In this document: piece by piece, positions 22,171-33,359 of the stretch
Layout: each line of letters opens with the position of its first letter
How positions within the stretch are numbered: the stretch's first letter is position 1
Origin: Delphinus delphis
Lineage: Eukaryota > Chordata > Mammalia > Artiodactyla > Delphinidae
Assembly (NCBI RefSeq): GCF_949987515.2
Contig: NC_082684.1
Location: 119,330,080-119,394,079, forward strand
DNA: 64,000 nt
Reading direction: 5' to 3'
The notes under the pieces: generated by a model
What the model saw: only the letters and a program-made list of their open reading frames with translations
Told to the model about the DNA's origin: nothing
Databases searched by the model: none
Program-made: the position numbers and the translations under genes

Positions 22171-23135
22171 TTTCCCCACAGCTTCAGGCATCCTATGGGG
22201 CTATAAGAGTTTTACTTCCTATCTGTGCAACCACTGACCTCTGCTGGTTTCCAAGGCTGCCTTCTCTCCCTGCCTCATCCCAAGTGCCATGTGAGGACAT
22301 CTATTTCCCAAGCTGTAGGAACATAACCCACTTGAGGGAAAATTGACTTTAAAAATATAGTATTTTCCATCTTGTCTTTAGAAGGCTGGGGCAGTAACCT
22401 CTACATTGTCTATACTCCTCTAGCCAATTGCACATATTTAGTAACCATTAAATAAAGCATTTGCCCCCTTTAGTAGATATTGGGCTCCGGCAGGGATGCT
22501 GTAAAACACAGGGTAGACTTAGTAATGGGTTTCTGGTAGGAGCAGACCACCAGGGCTGGCCATTAACACCACATTATTCAGGGCCATTGTTAAAGAACTA
22601 ATCAATTGTATATTAGAGTTTGAGCCATGTATAACTTATTCATGGCATGGTGTCACCATTAATCATGTTCCTGAGTGCTGAGAAAAGACTAAAATGAGCT
22701 AAAAGTTGAAGGTTTAAGGTTTCTTGAAACAAAGCTCATTTAATGATATTCATGAGTAGATGACGTATTGTGGTAACCAGTCCTTGGTATTAGTCCAATT
22801 CCATCGGTGATCCCAGGGGCTAGATAGCTGCCCAGATGCTGAGTTTTCTGGAAAACAGTGATTAGTATTCAGCATGTGTCTGGGGAGAAACCATATACAG
22901 CATATCTTATATATTCAAAGCTCTAAATGGAGACCAAATGAGAAGGAGTGGTTTAAGATTTCCACATAAAATTCAAAAGTTGTATTAGGCTGGAGAGAAG
23001 GGCCAGATTTCCTTGCAGTTGGGGACTTAATTCCTCAGAGCCCCACAGGACCAGAAACTTTGGAGTGGCAAGACACAAAGCAAGCTTGGAGTTGCATACT
23101 GCTAAGGCACTTTTTAATGCTACTGGTCTAGCTAT
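22171..23135. other. Intergenic stretch without recognised features
   Basis: Low-complexity content is minor; no repeat family or exon is recognised. Open frames are under 95 codons. Confidence 0.4.
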
Positions 23136-23139
23136 GATT

Positions 23140-23310
23140 ATTATCTTGAACAATAACACCAACAACCATCTCTTTGGATCTGCTGTGTCAGGCTCTGTCT
23201 TAGGCTTCTTTACCAGGCTTTTGTACACATCAACATATGTAGTTTAATTTTCAGAGCAATCTTTCATGGTAGGTTGTATTATCCCCATTTTAAGATGAAA
23301 AGACCATGCA
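23140..23310 (+). repeat. MIR3-like fragment
   Basis: CTGTGTCAGGCTCTGTCTTA, AATTTTCAGAGCAATCTTTC and TTATCCCCATTTTAAGATGA follow the order of a MIR 3' half. Confidence 0.55.
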
Positions 23311-24130
23311 CCTCACATACCTGTGGCACACAAAAACTCCATGGTTGGGGTGATCATGAAGCATCTTACTGCTGCCTCTTCACTGTTTCTGTAAATCCAC
23401 TCTGTGGGGCTCATTCTTCCCATGGCCCTGGATGAAAATTTTGGCCCATGAATTTTCTAGTCTCTCCTAGGTAATAAAAACAGTTTTCCAGTCACTTTCT
23501 CAAGTCAATTTAAGTTGCAAAATATGGTCTCAATTCAGTAATAAAAATATCTAGTTCCATTTAATAATCCAAGCTCTGAACTTATTTAAAGTTGAAACGA
23601 CTCCTCCTTCTCTGGTTTGGGCCGCAAACCTGCTTGGGGGAGGGGGTCCATGGTAAGTCTCTTTGAGCTTTCCCCACCTGGGCATTCTTTTTCCTCTGTG
23701 GACATGGGGAGGATGGAGAGAAAAGGGAAGCAGGAAAGTTCCTACTGATGCAACTATGGGGTAGAAGCATTCTTTGAGCCTTGCAGTCACTTAAGGCTAG
23801 CCTTTCTCCTAGAGCACATTCACGGGTTGTTTGGAGATACACACCTATCACCCCATCATCTGCTGGGATTTCTCACCTGTCCAGCTGTGTGGGAGACATA
23901 CTTTTCTCCTCTTGTGGCTGACATTCCTTCTTCAGCTCCTGGGATGTTGACAGGTCACAGTTGGACCCTTGTTGTGGTCCCCTCACAACACAGTCTTCTT
24001 GGACAGGATCCATGGCCCCTACCCTGGCCCTCTTTCATACAGAGCCCACACATTCTGACACTCTCTGGAAATGCAGGCTGATCTTGGTGCAGCTGCCTCT
24101 CATTTGCTCTGCCATCAAAGCAGCTGGCAG
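23311..24130. other. Intergenic stretch without recognised features
   Basis: I see no repeat family, RNA gene or spliced exon here. Confidence 0.4.
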
Positions 24131-24395
24131 CCTGCTATGAACTGAATTGTGTTCCCCTGCCCCATTCATATGTTGAAGTCCTAAGCCCCAGTATGACTAT
24201 ATTTGGAAATAGGGCCTAAAGGGAGGTAATTAAAGTTAAATGAGGTCATAAGGTGGGACCCTGATCTAATAGGATTAGTGTTCTTATAAGACAAGATACA
24301 GAGCCCTTGTTATACCCCTCCCTCCCTCCATCTCTCTCTTTCCCGCTCTCTTTCTCTCACAGCACACCAACAGCTCTCTCCAAAGAAATCCTTTA
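24131..24395 (+). mobile_element. MaLR-type LTR fragment
   Basis: TGAACTGAATTGTGTTCCCC, CATATGTTGAAGTCCTAAGC, GGGAGGTAATTAAAGTTAAA, TGAGGTCATAAGGTGGGACC and TTAGTGTTCTTATAAGACAA match an MST/MLT1-type LTR. It fades into a CT-rich tract at its 3' end. Confidence 0.72.
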
Positions 24396-24639
24396 GTCAT
24401 TAGTGCTTTTAGCTAGATTAAGTAGGTGAGGGGTTTAAGAGACATGTAACTGTTTTTGCCTCTTGGTTTGACAATTTTGGTCAGGCATCTGGTCTTTCTA
24501 GCAACCCAAACTTCCATTATAACACTATATAATAAATAGCTGTAAGAAGCTAGATCTGTGTCTTGAATCCAGGTCTTTTAAGATGTGATCTTTCTACTAT
24601 ATTGCACTGACCCTCTGAAATGGGAGGATTTCAGACCAT

Positions 24640-24800
24640 AAGCTCATGAGGCAGGACTATGCTTGTCGTATTTCCCACGTATGCTCTGACTCCTAATGCC
24701 CTTAGCACAGAGCCTAAACTATTGTGCAGGTGACATCAGCTAGCACAGTGCCTGGCACACAACAAGCACTCTACGAATATTTGTTAAAATTATTGAGTGG
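24640..24800 (+). repeat. MIR/L2 tail fragment
   Basis: GCTAGCACAGTGCCTGGCAC, ACAACAAGCACTCTACGAAT and ATTTGTTAAAATTATTGAG are classic 3'-tail phrases of this repeat group. Confidence 0.6.
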
Positions 24801-25619
24801 AACTGGGCAGCCAGCTTTCCAGCGCCAGAATGAGGGATTGGGAATCACATAAAGATGCTGGAGCCTTCAGAGGGTCCAAGGAGGTGTTTGTGAAGGGAGC
24901 CTCCACGGGACACAGCTGGGAAATGTTACCACCTGAACATTGCCAACAGGGCTGGGCCAGGCCCATAGTCACTTGGGTCCAGCTCACACCTCTCCTTGCT
25001 TTTTTCCAGACATATGTGAGCCATCTCCTCTCCCTTCAGGGGCTGTAGTCCCACCTGCCCCCAAAGCAGACAGTCACAGAGGACAGAAGCACACTGCTGT
25101 GAGCTGGGGGAGAGGGACACTGTGCCGGGCCTAGACGTCAGATAGGACCTTGGCCATGGTTGGTAGATCAGCCTTGGCCCTTGGCTGAGGCAGGGGAAAA
25201 AAACCAAGAGAAGCATAGTTAAGATAGAGGCTGAGGATCTTTGCTGCTTTTACCCCTAATGTGCTGTGTGACCTTGGCAAAAATCTGTACTCTCTAAACA
25301 AGCTGGGGAGTGGGAGTCTGCTGGCTTATGCTTTGCATGTGTATTTTGCAAGGAATAATGAGACAAGTTCCATGAACCATATTTTGTCCTTGAGGGACAA
25401 ACAGTACAAGCTATTTATTTTAGGGAGATGGCTTAACCAGCTCCCCTCACTCAGCCCAGAAACACGCATGGCTATCCTGGCATGAGCTCTCAGAAGCAGC
25501 GAAGTCTAATCAGGTGTCCTTTTCTGCCTGGAGCCCAGCCAGCCTGCTTCACGCAGAAGGCAAAATGCTGTTGCTCAGGCATTCATGGTCCCATGTGTCT
25601 GACCACAGCCACCTCTTGT

Positions 25620-25905
25620 CCTTGTTCATTTATCCAGAAGTCTTTATTGAGCCATTCATCTGTGCCAGGCCCAGTGCTGGGCCCCAGGGGTGCAGAACTA
25701 GGAACATACTGGTCTTTGCATCTCCAGGTTCAACTCCTGTCACGTCCACAATACTGCAGCCCGAGTTCCAGCAACTTTCCATCCATCTCCGTTCCCCAGC
25801 ACGGTCTGTCCTTTCTGCCCAGAATGCCCTTTCTTCTCCTCTGCCTGCCAAATCCTTACTTCTCCTTCAATAACCTCTCTGTGAAGTTTTTCACATATTC
25901 TATTA
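25620..25905 (+). mobile_element. L2/MIR-related fragments
   Basis: TTTATTGAGCCATTCATCTG with GCCAGGCCCAGTGCTGGGCC is an MIR/L2 tail. TTTCTGCCCAGAATGCCCTT and TACTTCTCCTTCAATAACCT belong to the L2 3' region. The 153-codon frame at 25482-25943 is a by-product. Confidence 0.5.
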
Positions 25906-26738
25906 AGCAGAGCAAATCAGTCTCCACTCTCGTTGTTTTGTGAGAGGTAAAGACAAGAGCACCTCCCTGGTTGGGGCATCCCTGCTGGTGAAGGTGGTTG
26001 CATCCACTCTTTCTGTAGAGTGATGGATGCCCTGGGTGTCTCTTTATTACTCAAAGCTAATAGGACTTCATTTTGAGGTGCTTTCACCCAAAAATCTATC
26101 TCTAGACCTAGACCCAGCAGCCAGAATTCCTTCAGGCCTCTGGGGGGCGGTTTTGAATTCTGAGAAGTGCATTGTGGCTTACAGGTGGCTGGAGTCCAGG
26201 GTGGGAGACAGAAGGTTCAAAACACCAGGAAGCTTGCATGATAATGAGATAGAATAAATATTTTGGTATTATTTATTAGTATTTTCTCTTTCAAAGGAGA
26301 GCCACCACGGCTCAGGTGCATTTCTCACACCAAGAAGGAAGTGCAGGCCATGGGTCAGCTGAGACCAGGTGGGCTGAGCGTGGCAGGGCAGGAGGTGGCT
26401 GTTGACCACCTGCTTAGACACAAGCAGGTGACCCTTCTACTTCCCTTCCATGGAACCAGGCAAACAGGCCCTGAGTGTCCACCTGTGAGTCCTGTCTTCA
26501 TCCTCCCAAGAGTCAGGACCACTTTCCTCTTCATGTCCTGTTGTAAAATACAGTGTATTCCCAGAATTCGTGAGGTACAGCAAGGCTGACAGATTAGATG
26601 ATTGCCAATGACAAGATAGTTTGTGACTCACAAAGTCACAAGAGGAGGGAGCAGGCTATGCCACTCAGGGCTACATGGGAAGCACCGAGGCTGGTCAGGA
26701 GGCAGAGGGTGTGGGGGGCAGATAAGGGATAAGCCTTT
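25906..26738. other. Intergenic stretch without recognised features
   Basis: Unique-looking sequence; the 108-codon frame at 26263-26589 has no motif and no splice context. Confidence 0.35.
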
Positions 26739-27070
26739 TTTTTTTTTTTTTTTTTGGCAAAACCCTTTATTGTGGTTTCTGTAGGAAGGAACAGGGGAGG
26801 CAGGGTAAGCAGGCTTAGGATTCCCTGGTTAAAATAATATCAGCTGGGAGTGTCTAAGGGCTGTCCCTAGTTTTCTAGTACCTGGCCCTGCGTTTTAGGG
26901 CAGGTGGAGAGTGGCCCTGAGTGTGAGAGCCTGATAGAGGAGGTGGCTGGGGGTGTGGGCTCTGGACAGGTTGGTTTGCACATGAGGAGCACGCTCTCAG
27001 ACTAGTCTAGGAATTGGCCAGCCCTGGGAGGGGCAGGCCCTCCAGGCTCAGCAAGACCCCAGATGTCAAA
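26739..27070 (-). pseudogene. Possible 3' end of a processed retrocopy, source unknown
   Basis: Read on the minus strand, sequence ending CCACAATAAAGGGTTTTGCC is followed directly by a run of about 20 A. A poly(A) signal about 12 nt before a genomic A-run is the hallmark of a retroposed mRNA 3' end. No open frame or family is recognised in the roughly 300 bp before it, so only the 3' UTR may have been copied. No TSD was identified. It could instead be an unrelated A-rich tail. Confidence 0.35.
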
Positions 27071-28300
27071 GCACCAGAAAACAGAAAAGACATGGATAAT
27101 ACACATCTCACACTGAAGCACACAGCTCTCTGGCACTGCACCTCAGCTCTGGTAGCCTGGACATCCTTCACGGACAGGCACAGTCCTCAAGTCACTCCCC
27201 AGCTGTGCCTTGAATGGGGGGACCTGGGGCCACGCCCCTACCTTGCCCAGCACCTGCCAGGCTGTGGCCTTTGAGATACTGGAAAGAGGAAGGGGTGGTT
27301 GTGGTGCCGGGAGGGCCATGAGGAGGGGCACACAGGGCAGGAGTGTGTGTGGGCAGAGGGGTGGGGGGCAGCATTCAAGGGCACAGGTGAGAAGTTGTGC
27401 CCCTGCCTGGAATTATTATGCCTCACGAAAAGATCAACTTATGTCGAGGTAAAAATATATCGCATGAGATTCTTAGGAGTCAGGATAATTGTAAGTATTG
27501 TACCTAGCGTTACCTAGAAGCTCGTGCTGAGAGCAGTGGTGTGGCATCGCTGGGTACCAACCCACAGCCAGGGGCTGGGCAGAGGGCACGTCCAAATAGG
27601 CTGCAAGAGAACGGAAACAGGCAGCATCTGTGAGGGAACAAGGCTTGCTTTCTTCAACCATCTTTAACCCTGTCACATCTCAGTTAAAGGTCTACAGGAA
27701 GCTGCCTCCACTGGAGTCTGCAAGGATGAGGTGTTACTGGGGGGTAAAACTGTTATCTCAGGAGCCACTCTTGGACTGGTGACCCTCATAGTCCAAGCTC
27801 AGACACATTTCCCACTGTGTCATTAAGAACAGGACAGAGAAAAGGAGGCACCATTGCTGACCCAGGAGCCTGGAGTGCCCGAGTGTTTCAGCCAGTGGAA
27901 GTGACCAGAGACCCACCTGGCGTGACAGAGACACAGGCCCAGTACCTTCCTGAACGCTGAGCTCACAGTGCCACGGTGACAGATGCCAGCAGCCCGTCCC
28001 TGGAATGACTGTCCTCTCTCTCATGCTCTCTCTCCTCTGCCAGTGGGTTCTCGCCCACCCAGTGTCCCCCTGGGCCGGGAGCTGAGCCCAGGGAGGCCCA
28101 GAACCAAACCCGCAGCAGCTCGCGGCCTCATGGGGAGATGATGTAGCCACCGGATGGAATGCTGGGATCCGAGCACAGCGGCCAACGCAGAGCGGCCACA
28201 CGGGGGGCAAGGGCACGGGGCCGCGCAGATGGGCAGACAGAGGAGAGGCAGTTCAGACTGAGGGGACAGCCTGTGGAAAAGCTGGAGATTTCAGAGCGCT
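27071..28300. other. Intergenic stretch, GC-moderate, no gene seen
   Basis: Frames of 60-150 codons overlap on both strands, with no family resemblance and no splice support. Nothing repetitive is recognised. Confidence 0.35.
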
Positions 28301-28304
28301 TAGA

Positions 28305-28528
28305 GTGGGGCTGGCAGATATTTTCTGTGAAGAGTCGCACGTTATGTATTTTAGGCTTTGCAGACCGTCCAGTCCTCCTACTGGGCTCTGTCTGCTGCAC
28401 ACAAGCAACCGCAAGAGGTACACAAACAGGTGGGCGTGGCTTGTTCCAAGTAAACTTTATTTTTAACAACAGGCGGTGGGAAGGAATTGGCTGGTGGGCC
28501 GTAGTTTGCAGACTCCTGGCTTGGACAG
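28305..28528 (+). mobile_element. Relic non-autonomous hAT-type DNA transposon
   Basis: GGCAGATATTTTCTGTGAAG, TTTTAGGCTTTGCAGACCGT, GGGCGTGGCTTGTTCCAAGT, AAACTTTATTTTTAACAACA and GGGCCGTAGTTTGCAGACTC are the successive landmarks of a common mammalian MER element. The subfamily is not certain. It explains part of the long overlapping open frames at 28.13-28.94 kb. Confidence 0.65.
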
Positions 28529-29039
28529 TTGGGGGTCCACAGACAGGCCCAGGCAGGGTGCAGGAGGGGGAACAGAGGGACCAGGCTGCTATGAAGCTGA
28601 GCCAGGGATGGGCTTTGAGCAGGGAAGCAATAAAGGGAGCCCTTATTAGACAGTGGTCTTCCAAAGGTCACTTTAGTATTGGTGTGGTGGCTGGAGGCTG
28701 CTGCCATGGGCCTGAAGCAGAACAGTACCCCCGTGGGGGTGGGGAAGAGGGACAGACTAAAGAGAGTTTTAAAGACAGAAAGTGACAGGCCTTGGGGATG
28801 TTCTGTCTCTGGGTTGATTCTCAGGTTTCTGTCTTTTGTATGAATGGATGGATGGGGGGGCCAGGAACATGAAGATGGACCCCTGTCGATTATTGGAGAC
28901 TCTGGAGAAGGACGGCATTCGTTTCCCACCGTGTGTCCCATGGGACCCTAATGGAGGACTGAACAACAGTGAAGTCACCCTGGCTGCTCTCAGCCCTTTA
29001 GAGTTATGGCTCCATCCCCTCCCAGCATCTGCTGTCAGC
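28529..29039. other. Intergenic stretch, partly ancient repeat
   Basis: GATGGGCTTTGAGCAGGGAA near 28610 recalls an ancient repeat phrase also seen near 32.6 kb; otherwise nothing is recognised. Confidence 0.35.
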
Positions 29040-29610
29040 TAACTGTTGTTCCTTTGCGGTTATCTCTCTTTTTTGTTTGGTTGCTTCTAAGATTTCCTCT
29101 TCATCCTTGGTTTCTGCAGTTTCACTACTATGTGTGAGGTGTGGATTTCTTTCTATTCTGTTCACTATTTGTGATGTCTTTTGGTATAAGGACTCATGTC
29201 TTTCTTCAATTCTTGGACATTTTCAGCTATTATCTTTTCAAATATGGCTCCTCTGCTATTTCTTCTGTTCTTGTCTCTGGAGCCCCTATTAGACAAAAGT
29301 GGATACCTTTCAACATATTTCACTCTTAGCTTTCAAAAGTTTCATTAAAAAAATTCCTTTGTTTCTCTGTACTGCTTTTTGGCTAAAATTCTTCAACCCG
29401 ACCTTCCAATGATGAATCCTCTCTTTGATTCTTTATCTCCAGAGTTTATCCAGTGTTTTGAGTTTTTCATTTTCATTTTTGACTTTGCTTGTCAGTTCTG
29501 AGTTTTCTTGTTGTTTTTTTCTTATCTACTTGATTTTGCTCATGACCTACTGTTTCTTTAAAATGTATGTTACTCTTTGATTTATCTCTTTGAAAATCCT
29601 AAAATAGCCG
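29040..29610 (-). mobile_element. Ancient antisense L1 5'-region fragment
   Basis: T-rich sequence with TTCTTCAATTCTTGGACATT, TCAGCTATTATCTTTTCAAA and TTTGGCTAAAATTCTTCAAC resembles the old L1M 5' segment also present at 12.4-12.9 kb. No coding content. Confidence 0.5.
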
Positions 29611-30435
29611 TGTGAGAGTCCAGCTCATAGCTGCGACTGGCTGTGTGTGGACAGATATCCATCACCATGGCCAGGGAACTTGGTCTGGACAGAGAAAACC
29701 ACCCAGGACTATTCAATATCGTTTGGCCCCTCATATGCTTGGGAAGCCCAGGTGACGTCATTATGAAGTGTGGTCAATGCAATGTCAGAGTCACAGCATG
29801 CTTTTGAGGGAGCTTATGAGGGAGGCACTCCAATTTTGAGAACTTGGCTTTGCTGAGTTAGACCCATCTGAAAGGCAGAGGATCTGATTTCTCCTTGGGC
29901 AGAGGTTTGTTTACCCTGAATTCAGAGCCAACAGCCCTAATAGTTTTGAACCGACTTAAATATTTTTCCACATTTGGGCAAAGCCTCTATTTGCCAAAAG
30001 AAGGTACAACGACATATTGTTATGATTCTCTGAGGACAGGGGACTGTGCATCATTCATCTTTCCCTCCACCCTGCATAGACCACACTGCTCAATAAAAAT
30101 ATATGGGCTTATGTTGTAAAATGATTGTTTAATATATAAGTCATGATATGAATAAATTTTATATACCATAACTTATATATTCAGATGGGTGTTGCAGCTG
30201 CCTTGGGGTCCTCTGTCCTAACTGAGTGATGTGGATGCAGGGATGCTGCTGAATTTCTCTCAGGCCATGATATAGGCCACAACAGATTGTCCCAAGATAC
30301 CCTGTGGTCACACTTCACATGCATGCATTATATGTGTGTATGGATGTCCATTAGGTGTATATAGAATAAAAATGGAATATATCATAATGTAATATGTGTG
30401 GATAAATTACATACTTATTTTGTAAAAACGATATT
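29611..30435. other. Intergenic AT-rich stretch; one CRE-like octamer
   Basis: A perfect TGACGTCA palindrome lies at 29753-29760. Otherwise no repeat or gene is recognised. Confidence 0.35.
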
Positions 30436-30482
30436 GGCAAAAACCATTAACACATCAAACCAGCCCTGTTGCAACACTTGCA

Positions 30483-30830
30483 ACAGGCTCTCTTCCCTTT
30501 ACCGTATTCCAGTTTAATAACACGGCATTTGGCTTCCAGCGAGGTTTCCAAATCTTTCAGTATTTGATAGGTCAACAATTACAATCGTATGTTGACTTTG
30601 CAATATACTATTTTAATGATGTGTTAATACATAGCAATCCTTGGACGGAACTTCCAGAATGCTGTTTTATAACTATCAACTGGCACATTAAAACTAACCT
30701 CAGTGATAAGAAAGCCAATAGCTGGAGATACATCATTAGCCAAAGGATTGCTGAATGTGTGACTGGCACACACAGAATTAAGCTGGAAGTGAGACCCCAG
30801 AGACGTCTAAAACCTCTAAAGAGCAGTTAG
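30483..30830 (+). pseudogene. Reverse transcriptase fragment resembling Ty3/gypsy pol
   Basis: An uninterrupted frame of about 115 codons reads LPFTVFQFN, then FQYLIGQQLQ, then FAIYYFNDVLIHSNPW, ending shortly after EVRPQ. In Ty3/gypsy-type RT the order is 'FTVMPFGL', 'FQRLM', 'FAxxYLDDVLIFSxTW', and later 'VKPQ'. Here the catalytic YxDD is YFND, so the first catalytic Asp of the pair is lost. It is short, with no LTR, protease, RNase H or integrase recognised around it. Mammals carry rare old gypsy relics, and this may be one. The alternative is chance resemblance or a diverged ERV. The frame has no start codon context (TTG near 30564). Confidence 0.5.
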
Positions 30831-30835
30831 TTTGC

Positions 30836-32270
30836 AAGGATCCTGGGTGAGTGGTTTGAGAGTGAATTTTTAAAGGGTACTTCATCATCTAAAGGCTCAG
30901 TGGAAATTCAGCCCCTAGAGGAGCTCGTCATTCCTTGGGGACCTATGAGTGGGCCCTTGGTGGAAGTTCCTACATGGACACTAGGTCCAAAGTCAGAAGT
31001 AGAAAATCATCTGAAATTGGAGAGAGTGGGAAAAAATGCAGGCAGTGGAAAGGGATGGAAGAGAAAAGGAGAGATGGATATAGGGAGGGAGAAAGAGAAT
31101 AAATAAATACTAGCCCAAGAAGGAGACAGAAAGTGAGATAGCAAGGTGGAAAGCATGAATAAGAGAGAGAGAGAAGGAGCGACAGATTATGGAAGAAGTA
31201 GGAAGGAGCCTGTTGGAAACTGGAGGGACATGCCCATTTTCCCTGAGCCTCATGTAAGCTGACCTCCACGCCTGTGTGCATAAGTTCTGTGCACTGGACT
31301 GTAGTAGATAAATATCAGAAACTGGGCAGGTCCCCAGGCAGCCCTGGTAGTGTGCCGGTCCTTCTCCTAGCTCTGCCAGAAAAGAGTTTTGCTTTGGCTC
31401 GACTGGGCCCTGTCTACCAAGGGATCCTTTGATTAACTGGGTCATTTACATTTTTCTTACAGTGGGATGGATTCCTCAGACCTGAGTATCTAGTCTTTTC
31501 CAAGGGAAATCCCAGTGTTATAAGAAATTCCAGGAGGAAAACCTTCTAATTTCTTGGTCATTTTCGAATGCTATACCCTACAATGCTGAAGCTGCTCAAG
31601 ATCTGAAAGGGGTTGTTTTTCTGAGAAGGGCTTCAAAGCCAAGGGGATGACAATTTCATAGGGCATGGGGGGTGGGTGGTAAGAGGGGTCCTGGTCACGG
31701 GAATCCCACAGCGAGCACTTCTGTCACACTAGAACCCAGCCAGGCACAGGGATTTGTCCTGATAAGTCCATAAACCCTGTGGTTAAACTTTAATTCCAGA
31801 AACACCAGATGGTGGTGCCACAACAAGCTTTACAAAATCCTCAGCAAACCAGGGACTTTCTCGGCCTCCTGATCTGTCACTCTCCTCTTCAAAAGATAAA
31901 ATGAAAAGGAGAGAAAACAGCTTCTAGATCACCATGGAAACCACCTGAAAATACCTGTCTCTGTTGGCAAGGGGTGGTTGACAAGGGGGTGAATTTGAAA
32001 AGTAGCCAACATCTTGTTCTCATTGACTTACAGCTAGTTGTCCAAATATTTGTATCATTTAAGCCATATGCAAAAGAATCATTGAATTTAGAGTGCACTT
32101 TTCTTATCCAGTATAAACATCTTCTGGTACAATCGTGAACTTATCTGAAAAGAAACAAGATAAGTTGTAACCAACAATGGATAAGCATACTCACTTGGGA
32201 CATGCATGTGCTGGGAACCAGGGATCCAGCCATACCCAAGAGGGACCTGTTTTCTCCCTGGTGGAGTTCG
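30836..32270. other. Intergenic stretch with purine-rich tract, no gene seen
   Basis: 31020-31200 is GA-rich (AGAGAGAGAGAAGGAGC). The remainder is unique-looking. Open frames on both strands have no recognisable motif. Confidence 0.4.
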
Positions 32271-32279
32271 CTTTCTAAA

Positions 32280-32920
32280 TGGGAAAACAGACAATATGTA
32301 AGTTAAAAAGTTAACAAAATAGTGATAGGTTATGACAAGTATTGAGGAGGGAGAAAAGATGGCTGCTGGGCCCGGGAGGGAACATCTCTCTAAGGAATAA
32401 CATTTCAGCTGTGACACAAAGGATGCAGATAACCAGCCACGGGAAGAACTGGGGGCAGGTGGCAACATTGCAAAGAGAGGGAAAGACACCTGCAAAGGCC
32501 CAAGGGTGGGGACAAGGGTGGAGGATTTGGACAGAAAGCGGAGTGTGTGGGGTGGGAGAGGACAGCAGGAGCCGGATCACACAGGGCTTGAGATGAGAAA
32601 ACTCCAGGGGCAAATGAAAGGTTTTAAGTGGGGAAGGCCATGATTTATGTTTTTGAAATCTTACTCTGACTAGGGTGTGGAGAGAGTCAGGAGGGAGGGA
32701 GGTCGCTGGGAAGCTTTTGTGGAGTCCTGGGGTGAGGTTTGTGACTTAGCACACAGTGGTGGCCAGTGAGACAGGAAGAAGAGGACAGATCAGAGACTTA
32801 ATTTGGAGGCAGAACAAATGGTATTTGTGGTTGCATTGGACTGGGTGGAGAGCAAAACTGAGGAAACAGGATGACTTTGAGGTTTTGATGTCAGACATTA
32901 GTGGATACTGGTGCCCTTTA
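32280..32920 (+). repeat. Ancient interspersed repeat, family not placed
   Basis: Phrases such as TGCAAAGGCCCAAGGGTGGG, GGATCACACAGGGCTTGAGA, TGAAAGGTTTTAAGTGGGGA and AAATCTTACTCTGACTAGGG occur in many mammalian loci in this order. I recognise the repeat but cannot name the family with confidence. Confidence 0.45.
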
Positions 32921-33255
32921 CTGAGATGGGGAAGCCTCCGGAGTAAAAAGAGTGTGTGAGAGGGAGGAGATTGGGAATTTTGTGTTGCAAAATCTAGGTC
33001 TGAGGCATGCAGTGGATGCTGCGGTGTGTCACGCTGATGCCCCTTACGGCCCTCATGCCCTCAGCTGCCAGCAGCATTGGCTGACTCACGGCTGAGCCTA
33101 TCCCCAACCTCACTCTCAACATAAGGGAACTGACTCTCGAGATTACACCCCTTTTCCAGAGCAGCTCGCAGACAATGATACTCCAAGGCCTTGCCTCAAC
33201 TTTGAAAGAGCATTCCAGCTCCAAAGTTCCCTATGGGATCATTTGAGCCCCTGTT

Positions 33256-33280
33256 ACGAATGTAGCCATTCTACATTCGT
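33256..33280. other. Perfect 10-bp inverted repeat, 5-nt loop
   Basis: ACGAATGTAG, loop CCATT, then CTACATTCGT. Short, but an exact match. Confidence 0.85.
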
Positions 33281-33359
33281 GCCCAGCCTGCTTCTCTCAC
33301 TCCATCAGTGTTCCTGAGGGCACCTCCCAATGAACCTTCTGCCCAGACATCTCCACACA

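Noticed and set aside
28128..28941. Overlapping frames of 178-208 codons on both strands
   Set aside because: They run across a relic DNA transposon and unique GC-richer sequence, lack motifs and splice support, and both strands are equally open.
31810..31830. CTCF-like CACCAGATGGTGGTG
   Set aside because: The core deviates at key positions (no G-run, GGTGGT instead of GGGGGC or GGTGGC).
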